A DNA stretch of 64,000 nt from Ptychodera flava (taxonomy: Eukaryota; Hemichordata; Enteropneusta; Ptychoderidae). Within the stretch, counting starts at the first letter, position 1. Each line of letters opens with the position of its first letter. The notes beneath the pieces are model-generated. The model was not told the origin of the DNA and ran no database searches. It saw only the letters and a program-made list of their open reading frames with translations. Where the stretch lies: positions 23,654,746-23,718,745 of the forward strand of contig NC_091932.1 in NCBI RefSeq assembly GCF_041260155.1. Reading direction: 5' to 3'. Below, in pieces: positions 47,961 through 60,460 of the stretch. The translations under genes and the position numbers were made by a program.

Positions 47961-49555
47961 AGTGACATACGGAAACTAGAATACCACAGGCATACTCACT
48001 CCAAACTGCACGATTTTCGACAAGTTCGCGGTTGAAGAGTAAAACGACATTGGCGTACCGGTAGCAATGTCCCAAAGGTGTTATTCCTTGCTTTAGCCGA
48101 TTTAGGGCGATGTGACTTAAGCTCATGGAAACCAAATTTTTCATCTTGTGGCATTAATTTGTTATGAATAGAATACGGCTCACTGTCTTTACTATGTTGA
48201 CCAAACTATAAGTCTACCAAAGGAAACGGGACAAGTTCGAGAAGCTTAAACTGATCAGTTTGTCGTAAAACTCCAAGGCCCATGTGACAGAGGATTTTGA
48301 AAATGAACTCCACGGCCTAATTCCCTGAACTTCCGAGTAAGATTTCGCATTTACTGGGTTATATCACCAATATGCCGAGTTTTCCAGCCTTATTTGTCTC
48401 AAACGTTTGTATTCGTAGCGTCAGTGCAGCGAAGGTAAAGATCTAATTCTTCAAGTTTGTCACATTAAACTGGTTGAATTGAAATTTTATAAACAAGCCA
48501 AGGTTAGATAAAGTAAAATTAATATTAGTGTTTTCCACTCGCATTCTAATAGTGTGATAGTGTGATGGGTACCAGTTTATCTCTATATTTTGAAACAATT
48601 TCTGATTGTTAAAACAAGTGGACAGATATAGGCACATCAACCCTCAAGCTACACTTGTTTTATTACAGTCAAAAACTTTAGTAGAAAACATCCATAGTAT
48701 CAGCATGGGCGACAGTAACACGACACAAAATTACACGACACGAGTGACTTCCATAGACTTAAGTGCACAACTCGCCAGAAAAAGCCGCCGCGCCTGTAAG
48801 TGAAACAACAAGCATAGAAAACAAATCGATTACTGCGACATAAAGAAGATAATACGTGCTTTCCCGGTCCGTAAATGTCCCTTTTACAAAGACTCAGGGA
48901 AGACCACATCAAACTTAAAATATGCAAATTAAAAGATATTAACTGAATAGCTCTCGTGTTTACAACAGGATCATTAATAGTAGTACGCTTCACAGAATGT
49001 TGGATATCTAGTAAATAGACTAGAAAATTTTAGCGTTTACTCAACACAACAACTTGACCTGCTAATGTGACCTCTGAATGGAAGGAATGACTTGTACAGA
49101 TTTTGAGTTTGACAAAACTACAAACTTAGTTATCAAGCATTGAAATTGACTGCTGATGACTCGACATGTATTGACATTTATCAGACACTACTGGACGCAT
49201 GAAATAATACAGTATAAGATTACTGCATACGTTTGACTGTTATGAAGTTGTGTAAAACAATTGTACCTTTGACCTGTCTCATTTTAAAACAACGAGCAAG
49301 GAGATGTTACGCAACATTTGCAGACCTCAGGATAATCACTAACCAAAACACAAGAACAAAGACAGACATTGTATATTCTGACAGCAGTTCAATTGAGCAC
49401 TGACGCGGAGTGGCAGACAGACTACTGATAGTTAAGACTAGCCGTGTATACGGTCTACTGCCAGAGTAACTATCTCTGACGAAGATTTATTGTATTATGT
49501 TTTTCAATATTCCTGTCAATAAACCAAATTCATACCAATATAATCGACATCCGTG
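47961..49555. other. Upstream host block, no gene recognised
   Basis: 47961-48820 is homologous to 60460-60990 and partly 35200-35520 (GTAGCAATGTCC, TTTGTATTCGTAGC, AAAAGCCGCCG). It is the far-upstream flank of the array units. 48820-49555 has nothing recognised. Confidence 0.5.
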
Positions 49556-50488
49556 TGAGGCGTGTAATAAGAACAATCAGATATCTGTTATATCATTATA
49601 TGTAGCAGGTTTCATCAACTTTCGCACAGTACTCTCAGAGTTAAATCACTAATTACAAAATTTTATTTAATATGTAAATGAGCTAATTATTAACTTGACA
49701 CACCCGATGCTTCTCAGTACAATTAAATATTTATCAGATCAATATCTGTATCAAGTTTCATCAAATGTAATGCTGTAATTTTGGAGTAATATCACTAATT
49801 AGAAAGTTCATTAAATATGCAAATGTACCCTTAATTAACTTCACACTACTTAATGCTTTACACCACTGTGAGATATCAGTCGGATCAGTATTTTCAGCAG
49901 AATTCATCACATTTGGTGCAGTTATATCGGAGTTATATGACTAATTACAAAACTTCATAAAATATGCAAATGAGCTATTTATTAACTTGACACTGCCCAA
50001 TGCTTCTAAGTATAATAAGATATATATCAGATCAATATTTGTTGCACGTATCATCAAGTTTGGTGCAGGAATTTCAGAGTTATGTCACTAATAACAAAAG
50101 TTCATTAAATATGCAAATGAGCAGATAATTGACATGACACTCACAGTATCATCGTAATGTTCTGGAATCGTCAACGGTGAAAGTTTCATGAAATTTTGTG
50201 CAGTATTTCTTGATATATGTCTACACTGTCATTACCGTCTCCATAGGGAAACCATTGTACGGAAAAAAATGATATTGCATAACTTCATTAATATGCAAGC
50301 CACACTAACCAAAATCTAATCAGTTCTTGCAAGTAGCATATGGTACCTGTGTACCAAATCTAACTTGAATCTGTTCAGGCGTGTTTGAGTATCGTGTAAA
50401 CAGACAGACAGACACACACACACACACACCGGACAGACAGACAGACATCACTATGACATTAGCCCACGTGTGAACACGTGAGCTAAAA
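49556..50488 (+). mobile_element. Helentron/pearl-like repeat element, diverged copy 3
   Basis: Monomers of about 150 bp with AATATGCAAATGAGC cores (about 49672, 49815, 49965, 50115), GACA/CACA tract at 50401-50445, ACATCACTATGACATTAGCCC and terminal hairpin CACGTGTGAACACGTGAGC. Left terminus not found. A different subfamily from copies 1 and 2. Confidence 0.65.
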
Positions 50489-50516
50489 CCACATTTAAAG
50501 TATGTAAATTCTCAGC

Positions 50517-50595
50517 ATGTCTGTCTGTCTGTCGGTCTGCATGTATGTATGTACGTATGTATGAATGTATGTATGTATGTATGTATGTATGTATG

Positions 50596-50666
<71 letters not shown>

Positions 50667-50680
50667 TACTTATCTGTTAT

Positions 50681-50760
<80 letters not shown>
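50517..50760. repeat. Compound (GTAT)n/(TATC)n microsatellite
   Basis: (GTCT)n, (GTAT)n then about 160 bp of (TATC)n with one interruption near 50667. Tyr-Leu-Ser-Ile frames are artefacts. Confidence 0.95.
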
Positions 50761-53086
50761 GTTTGAGTGTGTGCATGTATGTATGTCTGTGTATCCATGC
50801 ACACATGCACTCATTAATGATTTATGTGTCTTTGCCAAACATCCGGATTGATGGATACATGTAATTTAGATTGATTGGTGTGGTACGAGTACATACGTAC
50901 TCAAGCATGTGTTTAGGCGTGTATATCAGGTAAGCATTAGCAAGATTGGATATTGCTTACATACTGCATTCCAAGCCATTCACAATAGGTGTATTACTTT
51001 AGGGATGATATGGCGTATTAACCCAACCTGGACAATTATTAAAATGTAGACCCCACACAGTCAGACATTAAATGCAGAAAAAGTGTAGACAATGCAGACA
51101 AAATGTTCCCTAGTTTTATCATTTTTCCCTCATGACTAAAATAACGACACAAATGCCAGGTCAAATGTCTAGGTCCATCTATTCAAAAAGCAGCTTTTAA
51201 ATTAACTAACAAAATTCTGCTGCATATTTGAACTTCTTGAGTTGAGGGAGAAGAGTATATTTTAAATCAAACTGACAACAAAAGGTCTTAAGTTTTTGTA
51301 GCACAAAAATGTGTGGGATATGACCAGGTCTGAGAAAGCAGTCACGAAAAGAAGTCATTTAATAATGTAGAAGACAACTTTATTAGAAACTAATAGTAGA
51401 GCAGCTACATAAAGTGAAGCATAACACATGGTAAAAGACAGTGACGTGAAATGTCACTGATTTTGGAAGGCGGGTTTTCCCATTTATAACACAGTTTTTG
51501 CGAGAACGGGGTCTGTTAGTGACAAGAGCGCCACATGACGGATTTAAAACACTGTCTTAGTACGTGAACTCTGGTTGGTAGAGTAAACAGTGATAGGAAG
51601 CGGTGCCTCAAAGCTGAAATCCCAGAAACCATGTTATCTGATATACAGTAAAAAATATACTTATAATGACGTAATACAAGACTATATTTCTGAACACGAA
51701 AATACACAAATGTTCAATTTTTCATAAGAATCGACAAATTTATTCTTACGGAATATGATTGGAACTAATTTGGGATAATTGGATAGTGAAATGATGTCGG
51801 TTTAATCTACAAATGAAAGCTCTCTGCTTTGCTTTTTAAGTTACAACCTTGTTTTTATGAGTATTTTGCAATATTGCAACAATCAGCTATAGGGCACCTA
51901 ACACTTTTTGAGGAATTTGAAAAATATTATCATCAAAATCATCCCTAATGAATCGCGTTACGGATTATTAGAGTAGATTGAACATATCCTCTTTTTCTGG
52001 GAGTTACTGTTGCAATGGTAACAGTACTCACGAAATAGTATGACATTAGGAAATGACAACTGAAAACATAATTATGATAACGAATGTTCTAAACGCTGTT
52101 CGTCGCGGATACTTCGAGAATTTTATAGAACAACAAGTAATATGCTGCATTATAATACCCCCCCCCCCCCAACATACACACAATGACAAACACACTAAAT
52201 TCAATCGGTGGGAAAGTTCGGCAATTGCGTTTCTGTTTCTTTTATTTCATTTTATCTTATTATATTAAGTTTCCAAATCAAAAAACTGCCGATCAGGCTT
52301 TGTATACCGCAAAGGGATTAACAAAATCACCATTCAGAATCGATTGTAACCGTCATCATACCCATCATAATGTCTTCACATCTAAAACAATCTTGAATTT
52401 TAAACATATGCCAATAATGTCATCAAATTATTCTATCAAAGAAACAAAAGCGATACACACACAAAATCTAAGTTTAAAAACGACGTTTCTGAAAAGTATC
52501 TTGCCATGGCGGTTTTCACTCTGCTCTATGAAGTACTTTCGCATTCAAAGTATACTGTTAAACAGTATATATTCCTATTTCACAATATTTGTTTTGAAAG
52601 CTCGGGGAGGGCTTATTCTATGTTACACTTCCTTTGCTGTGAATCTGATTACTCAGTAAAAGTACAATAACGATACTAATGATAAAAGATAACATAATTC
52701 TTGAGTTTTTTTTTCACTTATTGCACAAGTATGCTTGATTTTTAGAAAATCGAGAATTTTTTCCATGAAGTCAACATAGGCATTTATTTTAAGATACCAG
52801 TAAATGTTAGGAAATTTGTTTCTGTAGAAAAAAAAACATTTACATGATGACCAATAATTTTTATTCGGCATTTAGTACGAACGTTGTTGAAAATGTCATT
52901 ATGGAATGTTTGTGTAAAAGCGTAATTATTTTCCTTTCAGGCCGTATACTACTTTGAACTGGACACCAAAAATCATAACTGTCTCAAACCGATCATTTAG
53001 TATCTCGGGCACCATTCAAATTCAATCAACTGGTCGGTATACAAATTTACAGTAGCCCATATGTTAATTTCTATCAAGGTCTTAAA
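50761..53086. other. Downstream flank of copy D, no gene recognised
   Basis: AT-rich. Contains a diverged CACGATTGGAACTAA-type MITE (51755-51962) and a C12 run at 52159. A 158-codon open stretch at 52183 has skewed, AT-driven composition and is not called. Confidence 0.5.
51755..51962. mobile_element. Diverged GATTGGAACTAATTTGGGA MITE
   Basis: Left end GATTGGAACTAATTTGGGA, interior GTGAAATGATGTCGGTTTAA shared with 47689 copy; right end eroded (CATCCCTAATGAATCGCG). Confidence 0.7.
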
Positions 53087-55640
53087 CTACTCTTTGATGA
53101 CCACAATACTTTCGTCAGCATATGGGAAATACAGCTCGTCGTTCAGCTCCTCGCAACACTCTCTTAAGAATTTCATAAAATCACTGACAACTTCACGAGG
53201 CGCTGTCTTTCTGAAGTCATGTACTTGTACAAGAAAGTCCAGCATCAAATTTCCATCTTTCGATTCTTCTTTGAAACACTCGTCAATCTTGAAACTGCTC
53301 TTTCGTTGACGAGTTTGTATCTTCACATCCGGGATACGTCTCTGTAACATATCGCGGAGAGTAGCTGATCCAAAATTAAGGTAAAATAGGGTCGGGGACG
53401 ATGGTACCCATGTAAAGGTAAATTTTCTCCCAGGCTCCTGTATACGACCAATGAAATTGTCAAGAAAAAAAGGAACAAACTTAAATTTCAATGCGTTCCA
53501 CTGTTCATATTTTATCGATTTACTGTTTTGACCAAAATATATTACACAAATTCTACTACTATTTTGTGTTATATACTTGTAATATTTTTTCTGAGTGACT
53601 AATCTTAGGTATGTCAATCTTTGAAGACGACTAGGAATAATATCTGCGATCTTAGTGCGTGACAGTGTTTTCATTGTTAATTTATCTAATGTAGAAGAAA
53701 AGCACTTCGCTCAGAACGTACATCAAGTTCTAGCGAGTATAGCATTTTCTAATGGCGGGAAAGGGCAGAGTTCCATTCTCGACTGTTTTCGTTTTATACA
53801 GTCACTTTCACTTGAAAAATATAGCGTACCGCGTCTGCTCACGTTTCCTTGTGTATTTTTGCCAAAAAATAAATCACGTGACTCCTAAAAAAACCGATAA
53901 AACTTACGTCAACTTGAGTGAATGTTCGGCCGATACTATGAAGGGTGCTTAATATGCGACGCGAAAAAATTGTGGTTCTGTATCCTCTATTTCTTCAGTT
54001 GTTATTAACTCACTTTGCGAGCTTTACTCGAAGAACAATGTTATGAAATTCTACAAAGTGATTCTGAAGGACAAACTCATGTATTACCGACAACTAGTGT
54101 AGTAAACAGCATCCCTCCCTTGTTCAGTTGACCATACAACTCTACGATGACGCTTTCAGGGTCTGCCAGATGGTACGCACTGTGTTGAAGATGGATAATA
54201 TCAAATCCTCCTGGCTCTCTTTTCTTCAGATACTCTTCTATGGTGGTAGGATGGAAGGCAAATTTTGTGTTCTTCCAAAGACCCGCTTCTTGTTTAGATT
54301 TAACTAAATGTTCAAATTGTTGTATTTGACTTTCTAAAGGTTCGACGGCAATATAATAAATACTGCTGTATTTGCTGTCCAGTGTATCAATTATTGGAAT
54401 ATCCGATGTCCCTGTTAATATATAAAGAGAAATTAAAAAAGATATATTTTGCATATTTACATATTTTGCGGCCACTGTAAGATCTGCAACGTACTCTTGC
54501 CATGGTTTCAAGGAAGGTATCCCAGAATTCTTCCCTGGATCTTCTGTACCTCTACGGATTTCAGGATTGACGTGCTAGTATTTTCGAATTCAATGTTTTC
54601 CCTCGAACAAGTAATATTTTTATCAAATTGTATGCCTGACAAGTATTTTGGTATGGGAACAACGTCCACTGGACATTGATAGCAACACAAGAAAAGCGCT
54701 CCCCATGTAATGAAATATAAACAGCACGAGTTACGGTTGCAAATGCTAAAAATGTTGCAATGAACGCACGCATTAGCGACTTATTTTACGTTATTTTTGA
54801 AAATGAGCAAGTCCAGTAGCCGTAGACGCGACTAATGGTGGAAGCAATTCTACAATGCTCTCTGACCTAATTTTCCACCCACCAAGTCTCAAGGAAGATG
54901 GTGGTTCGAACGACGATAGCTAGCACTACTTTATTGCAGCGTGTCTATTTAAACTTTGATTATTTTCTATATGGTAATTCTTAGATAGGACAAACCTGAA
55001 TATAGTTCAGCCAATATTCAATAGGAACAAAATCTTAAATTGATATTACAGTAAGACATTACACTCAATTGCAATGATAAAAGCCTGAATATTGGAACGC
55101 GAACGAGATAAAAATACTATATGCAGAGCAATTATTATTGTGTAGTTTTGAATTCTAGTTATAAGGTGTTTTATTGCATCATTTGGTTTATGTTATATTT
55201 TTAGGGAAAAAATCACATGGTACCATTATGACATTACAAGAAAATTAACTTACTATTCCTTGATTTTCATGGCTGATCGTTTGAGTATGCTATTTGTGAT
55301 TGATTGATTGATTGATTGATCGATTGATTTTGTGACAGATAGACAGACAGATAGACATACAGACAGAGACAAACAGAGATACAGAGAGAGGGAGAGGGAG
55401 AGGGGTGGAGAAGGACAGAAATCGAGTTACAATCCAACCATCCTTACCATTAGACGATCCAACAGCAAGTACTCGAAGCATAGAATCTTTTTCCCCACTG
55501 AACACAAAATTCTCGAAAGTATCCCTCACATGCGTTTTGCGTTGATCAAAGAAATCGTCAGGCCTAAGCCGGCGTATCGCCACATGTGCTTCAAAGTACT
55601 TTTCAGGGAAACGAACTAATGCCTTCAAGTCTTGAGTCAT
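53087..55640 (-). pseudogene. HNMT-like methyltransferase copy D, one-base insertion in exon 3
   Basis: Exons 55640-55448 (193 nt), 54411-54088 (324 nt) and 53437-53087 (351 nt). Sites and phases match copies B and C, but exon 3 is one base too long: in the CCTTAATTTTGG segment near 53383 an extra T makes an early stop, after which the downstream frame FGSATLRDMLQRRIPDVKI to DESIVVIKE resumes intact. Motif I is LRVLAVGSSNG; then YIAVEPLESQIQQF and FDIIHLQHSAYHLAD. With a single lesion in an otherwise clean gene this could be a recent pseudogene or a sequence error. Intron 2 contains sequence that flanks copy C at 36931. Confidence 0.8.
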
Positions 55641-56223
55641 TGTGAGCTTCAATTGAAACAAAACCAGAAGAAAAGAACATAACATTGATTATCACCGAGA
55701 GTAACAGTGATCACTGTATTTTGTCCTTGCAATGTAGCACTGCAGTGATGTAGTAGTAAAACAATACAGTTCATTATTTTCATTTCAGAATGGCTAATTT
55801 CGACATCGTGAAACTCATTTATAATCATATGTTGAGTAGTTGTGGAGTCGTCATAATGCATTTATCACTTCATCGCAGTTAAAAAAGGTACTTCCTGGGA
55901 TAATAAGCGTTTTAAACCGGTTCCGACTGGTTTGAAACGATCATGACTCCTTCCGAAACAACTTAGTGGTAAACACTCACAAATTGAATTGTCTTTAATG
56001 CATTAACAAAGTCATATTAGCGATTGAATACATCAATATGAACATTTATGAACATCATCTGGGCGCATGCTTCCATCGATGTATGAATTTGCCATATCCA
56101 TACGACCTTTCAGTACACAACTACTTTCATTCATCACTTCAACATATGCCTCCGTCATATCGCCATGTGTATTTATTATGTCAATATGTGTGCTCATTAC
56201 ATCAATTTGTACATACGTCACAT

Positions 56224-56263
<40 letters not shown>

Positions 56264-57300
56264 TATATATATATGTATTTCATATATATATCAATACATG
56301 GTGCACATGCAAAATCATGATAAGCTGTGATTTTATCATGAATAATACTTATTATTAATATAAAGTTTTGATGTGCAATGACCCCAATAAGGATGAGTAT
56401 TGATTCTATCAGTATTTGAATTTATCAAATTTTGCTGTGATTTGCAACGTCACAATGTATATTTACCACGTCATCAATATTAACAATATTGTTAAATATG
56501 CTGCCACGGAAGTACCTAGCGGAGTCTACCGTTATATTTTAGGAGCGGCCAATGGGTGTGAGAGGCTCAATAGGTGTTCCAATGGGATTTTATGTCGGAG
56601 GGAGGAACAAAAGGGTGGGTTATTTTCATGACAATAAATCGTTAGACACGTTTGCCTAAGTTAAACTACGTTTTGCTCAACTAAGTTCAACTTCACTAAC
56701 AAGACGCCGCTGTAGTAGAATGTGTGAAGAGAGGTGCGAAAACGAATATGTATTCCCAGCAAACTGGGTTCTGCTCAACTAAAAAGGTTGTTGTAGAATA
56801 TGTGAAGTGGGGTGACAAAACGGCAAAAAAAAACTTTGAAAAAAAACTTTGCATAGACTGAGTTAATAGCGGTATTCTTGCAGTAATTGAAAAGAAACAA
56901 ACGGTCCTATGACCCTTTTTCAATCCTCAAAAAAGAGATATACCGTCAAAACAATAACTATTGCCACTAGTACGCTTCTGCTACTGTCTCACCCTGCAAT
57001 TAGCATGCTTACTCTACCCCTCACATCCGTCGGCCGTCCCTGAAAACAATGGTACATTCCGCTGGTTACTTCTGTGGCAGCATACACTTGACAAGGTCCG
57101 GTCCTGTAACTCCATCGATGACAAACATTTACAATCACTCCGCTCGGTCAAAGTACACATGCATACCATTCGCATGTACATATCGCCTAGCTCGACTGCC
57201 TTGTGATCATGAGGCTGCAAGGTGGTCGGAAACACTCCGAGGGACCGTGGCGGAGAGTAGTTTGGTAAATCTGTTTACCGCACCGTCTACCTAATTCTCA
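55641..57300. other. Upstream/intronic region of copy D
   Basis: Acceptor TTTCAATTGAAG/CTCACAATG before exon 1. (TA)n at 56226-56275. No gene recognised. Confidence 0.5.
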
Positions 57301-57326
57301 TTGTATGCATTCTATTCGATCAGAGT

Positions 57327-57518
57327 TTAAAGGTATACAGTCACCTGTAATTTAAATATGCCTATGTATGGTCAAAGGGGCGTTCCTTGGTATTCAAAAT
57401 GCCCATGTGAGGGCACTGTTTTAAAAAGCGGCCACCCGCTTAAAATCTGTGATTGGTTAGATTTTCTTTTTCCATGGTAACTGTGGCAAAAGTGGAACAG
57501 GTGACAGTATACCTTTAA
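57327..57518. mobile_element. 184-bp TTAA-flanked MITE with empty site
   Basis: Element 57331-57514, ends AGGTATACAGTCACCTG and CAGGTGACAGTATACCT, between two TTAA. The duplicated locus at 58461 reads GAGTTTAATAGTAGGC without it, proving insertion with TTAA duplication. Confidence 0.92.
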
Positions 57519-57870
57519 TAGCAGGCAGTGTTGCTACAGTTCTATAGCCCTGTACTTTCCCTAGCGAATTTGGTTGTGAGACGGGCAAAGTCGGTACCTC
57601 TCCCCATACACAAATCGCCGGGAAGGTCGCGGGCAACGTAACGGCAGCAACAGGCAGTTATGGTTTCATATATACTTACGGATTTTTGGTCGGCAGTTCG
57701 ATTCTATCATAAACAGTTCTCGCTTCTAGTTCTACTATCTATGATTCGATGAAACGCCTCAGCAACTCCGGTTATGGTCAAAGCTATATCAGAAGTTGCA
57801 CAATGTCTGCTACCGGATGCATATACCACTGTCTGCCAAATGCGCATGTCTTATAAAATCCGCCCACTTC
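57519..57870. repeat. Direct repeat, left copy
   Basis: About 350 bp, nearly identical to 58472-58840 (GGCAGTGTTGCTACAGTTCT to CCCACTTCGCTGTACCC). The shared frame (GKV.TSPHTQIAGKVAGNV) is stopped here at TATCATAAAC. Confidence 0.9.
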
Positions 57871-58089
57871 GCTGTACCCTACTCGTTGGTAAAAAATAAC
57901 CCCTTAACATGGTATTTTAATCGAGGATACGATCGCACTGCATTGAGATGAAAATATCTCTGAAATTTCATAAATTCACAAAATAATTACAAAGTCAGCT
58001 TCTTGAAAAAGAAGTGTTTATGGAAAAGGTTGGTAGAATAAATTATTAGCAATACAACAAAATACCTCTACCCATCCTTGGGGACAGAC

Positions 58090-58440
58090 ATTAAGGGACC
58101 CCTATGATGTGTCCGACCACAAAAGGCAACGTCGTAGAGAAGTTTTTTTTGCAAACACTGGGCGTGATGGTTAAACAATTGCCTAGTCGTTTGCTTATCA
58201 GAGAACACGACCTTGAACACAATAGAACAAAATTAGACATCCTAGCTTCCAGAGTGAAATAACAAACTTCAAGTGGGACAACATAGGAATACGGACAATC
58301 TGTCATTATACCACGCAATTTATCCTCTGAACCTAAACTTGAGGCGACTGATGAAGAAAGTCTCGCAAACTTTCGAAACATGGCGTTAAAAGGTGCTTGT
58401 GAAGTACTCAGTCTCTCTACTAATTCTCATTAAGGTTACC
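58090..58440 (+). mobile_element. Penelope-like 3'-end fragment, copy 1
   Basis: Non-coding. Ends in CTGATGAAGAAAGTCTCGC..ACTTTCGAAAC, as at 59475. The CTGATGA-stem-GAAAC layout resembles the hammerhead-type motif in Penelope 3' ends. Assignment tentative. Confidence 0.4.
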
Positions 58441-58471
58441 TTTGTGTGCATTCTATTCGATCAGAGTTTAA

Positions 58472-58840
58472 TAGTAGGCAGTGTTGCTACAGTTCTATAG
58501 CCCTTTACTTTCCCGGGCGAATTTGGTTGTGTGACGGGCAAAGTCGATACCTCTCCCCATACACAAATCGCCGGGAAGGTCGCGGGCAACGTAACGGCAG
58601 CAACAGGCAGTTATGGTTTCATATATACTTACGGATTTTTGGTCGGCAGTTCGATTCTATCAGAGACAGTTCTCGCTTCTAGTTCTACTATCTATGATTC
58701 GATGAAACGCCTCAGCAACTCCGGTTATGGTCAAAGCTATATCAGAAGTTGCACAACAATGTCTGCTACCGGATGCATATACCACTGTCTGCCAAAATGC
58801 GCATGTCTTACAAAATCCGCCCACTTCGCTGTACCCCTTA
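58472..58840. repeat. Direct repeat, right copy, with open frame
   Basis: Second copy of the 57519 unit. Its frame is open from 58531 to 58974 but the left copy is stopped and has indels of other than three bases, so coding status is doubtful. Confidence 0.85.
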
Positions 58841-58847
58841 GGGAGCC

Positions 58848-59410
58848 TTCACTAATTACAGGGGGTGGGCCGGGGGAATTGTGGGGAGGGTCACTTTTTA
58901 GAAAACAGTTCAAGGGGGAGGGTCACTTTTTATACACCTATCTTGGGGGGAGGGTCACTTTTGACAGAAGCTGATATTATGGCCAAAACTTTGATTGTCC
59001 GTGTGATATTTCCTGAATAGGAAATCACCAACAAAATACGCACACACTTATAGACCGCCATGCATAGTGAATCGACATTTGGTGAAATTCCAAAATCAAA
59101 TTTCTTAAACAACCATGGACTTGTAACCATTCTAGTCTTATCAAGAACAATAATGTAAATAATCAAGCATAAATAAATGCACAGATTTATCTAATTTTGT
59201 ACTGAAAAAAAATTATTCACAGTTTTATCATAGACCCCAATGCATAGTGAATCGACATTTGGTGAAATTCCAAAATCAACTTTCTTGCACAACCATGGAC
59301 TTGTAACCATTCTAGTCTTATCAAGAACAATAATGTGAATAATCAAGCATACATAAACGCACAGATTTATCTAATAATGTACTGAAAAAAATATTCAGTT
59401 TCATCATAAA
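58848..59410. mobile_element. GGGAGGGTCA repeat element fragment
   Basis: Starts CTTAGGGAGCCTTCACTAATT as the 6478 element does. Three GGGAGGGTCACTTTT-type repeats, then two tandem units of about 178 bp (CATAGTGAATCGACATTTGG at about 59063 and 59242). Right terminus missing. Confidence 0.6.
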
Positions 59411-59580
59411 CCCCAAAGTGAGCCAACACAGGAATACGTACAATCTGCCATTATACCACGCAATTTATCCACTCAACCTAAACTTGAGGCGACTGATGAA
59501 GAAAGTCTCGCAAACTTTCGAAACATGGCGTTAAAAGGTACTAGTGTAGTACGCAGTTTCTCTACTCTTCAGTGCAGACT
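59411..59580 (+). mobile_element. Penelope-like 3'-end fragment, copy 2
   Basis: Shares CACGCAATTTATCC to ATGGCGTTAAAAGGT with 58305-58395, including the CTGATGA..GAAAC motif. Confidence 0.4.
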
Positions 59581-60295
59581 GCACTGACACGCATATTACA
59601 GCTGTGTCTCGCCGTACCAATTCGGTTCTGTACTCAAGACAGTGAAACAAAATATACAAACCACCATACATTAAACGCAAACAACAAAATATGTACGATG
59701 TGTGGAGTTGCTCTCCCTCTAGTAACTATGACTCTACTCGCATGATGCCATGTTGCAACGGTCACAGTCCCTTTTATATAGGATAGAGGGACTGTGCAAT
59801 GGTATTCTCAAAGTGACCGTTCAATGTTTGTTGCAAAATATTTACTCTAGTACTTCCGTGTTGTATTCAAACAACCTGAAGAGCGCAGATAAAACAGAAC
59901 GATGCAGTTCAAACAGAACGACGCAGGTGTATCAGAACGACGGAATTACAAACTAAAGAGCGCAGAGTCAAAGCAGAACGACGCAGGTCAAACAGAACTA
60001 CACAATTACAAACTGAAGAGGGTTTGTGTCTTTTATCGGCCACGGTAAATATGGCAGTAATATTTACAGCAAAACGGTCATTTGACTGACAGGTGATCAC
60101 ACAAACTGTAAGGCAAAGAGCATGTTTTAGGCATTATGTAAGCTTGAGATGGTGGCTCGGTCACAGGTCATGCCATTGCTTTTCTACAGCCACAAGACAC
60201 AAGTGTCCTATGCATACAGCTGTGCTGCTTCAGCAATCAAGACAGGAAGTAATTTGTTATATGCTAACAGTGATAAAGATCTTACCGTCGAGGTG

Positions 60296-60460
60296 AAGAG
60301 GGATTGCGTTTCACAAATACGTCGACTTGCGCAGGCAGTATGATCAGGCAGTGTGCTGTGCAGTAAGGTCAAACTCTATAATTATATGCGACCCAGCCCC
60401 ACTATGTGTGTCAAGGACGGTACATTATGCATAACCGTAACGAGTGACACACGGAAACCA
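60296..60460 (-). other. Putative non-coding first exon and promoter, HNMT-like copy D
   Basis: Donor GTAAGATC after base 60296, TATA-like TAATTATAGAG near 60375, internal deletions relative to other copies that break any frame. About 4.7 kb upstream of copy D exon 1. Confidence 0.4.

Noticed and set aside
52183..52659. 158-codon open stretch
   Set aside because: AT-driven composition, no motif, no paralogue.
58531..58974. 147-codon open frame in the direct repeat
   Set aside because: The near-identical left copy is stopped, and the right end runs into a G-rich transposon fragment.
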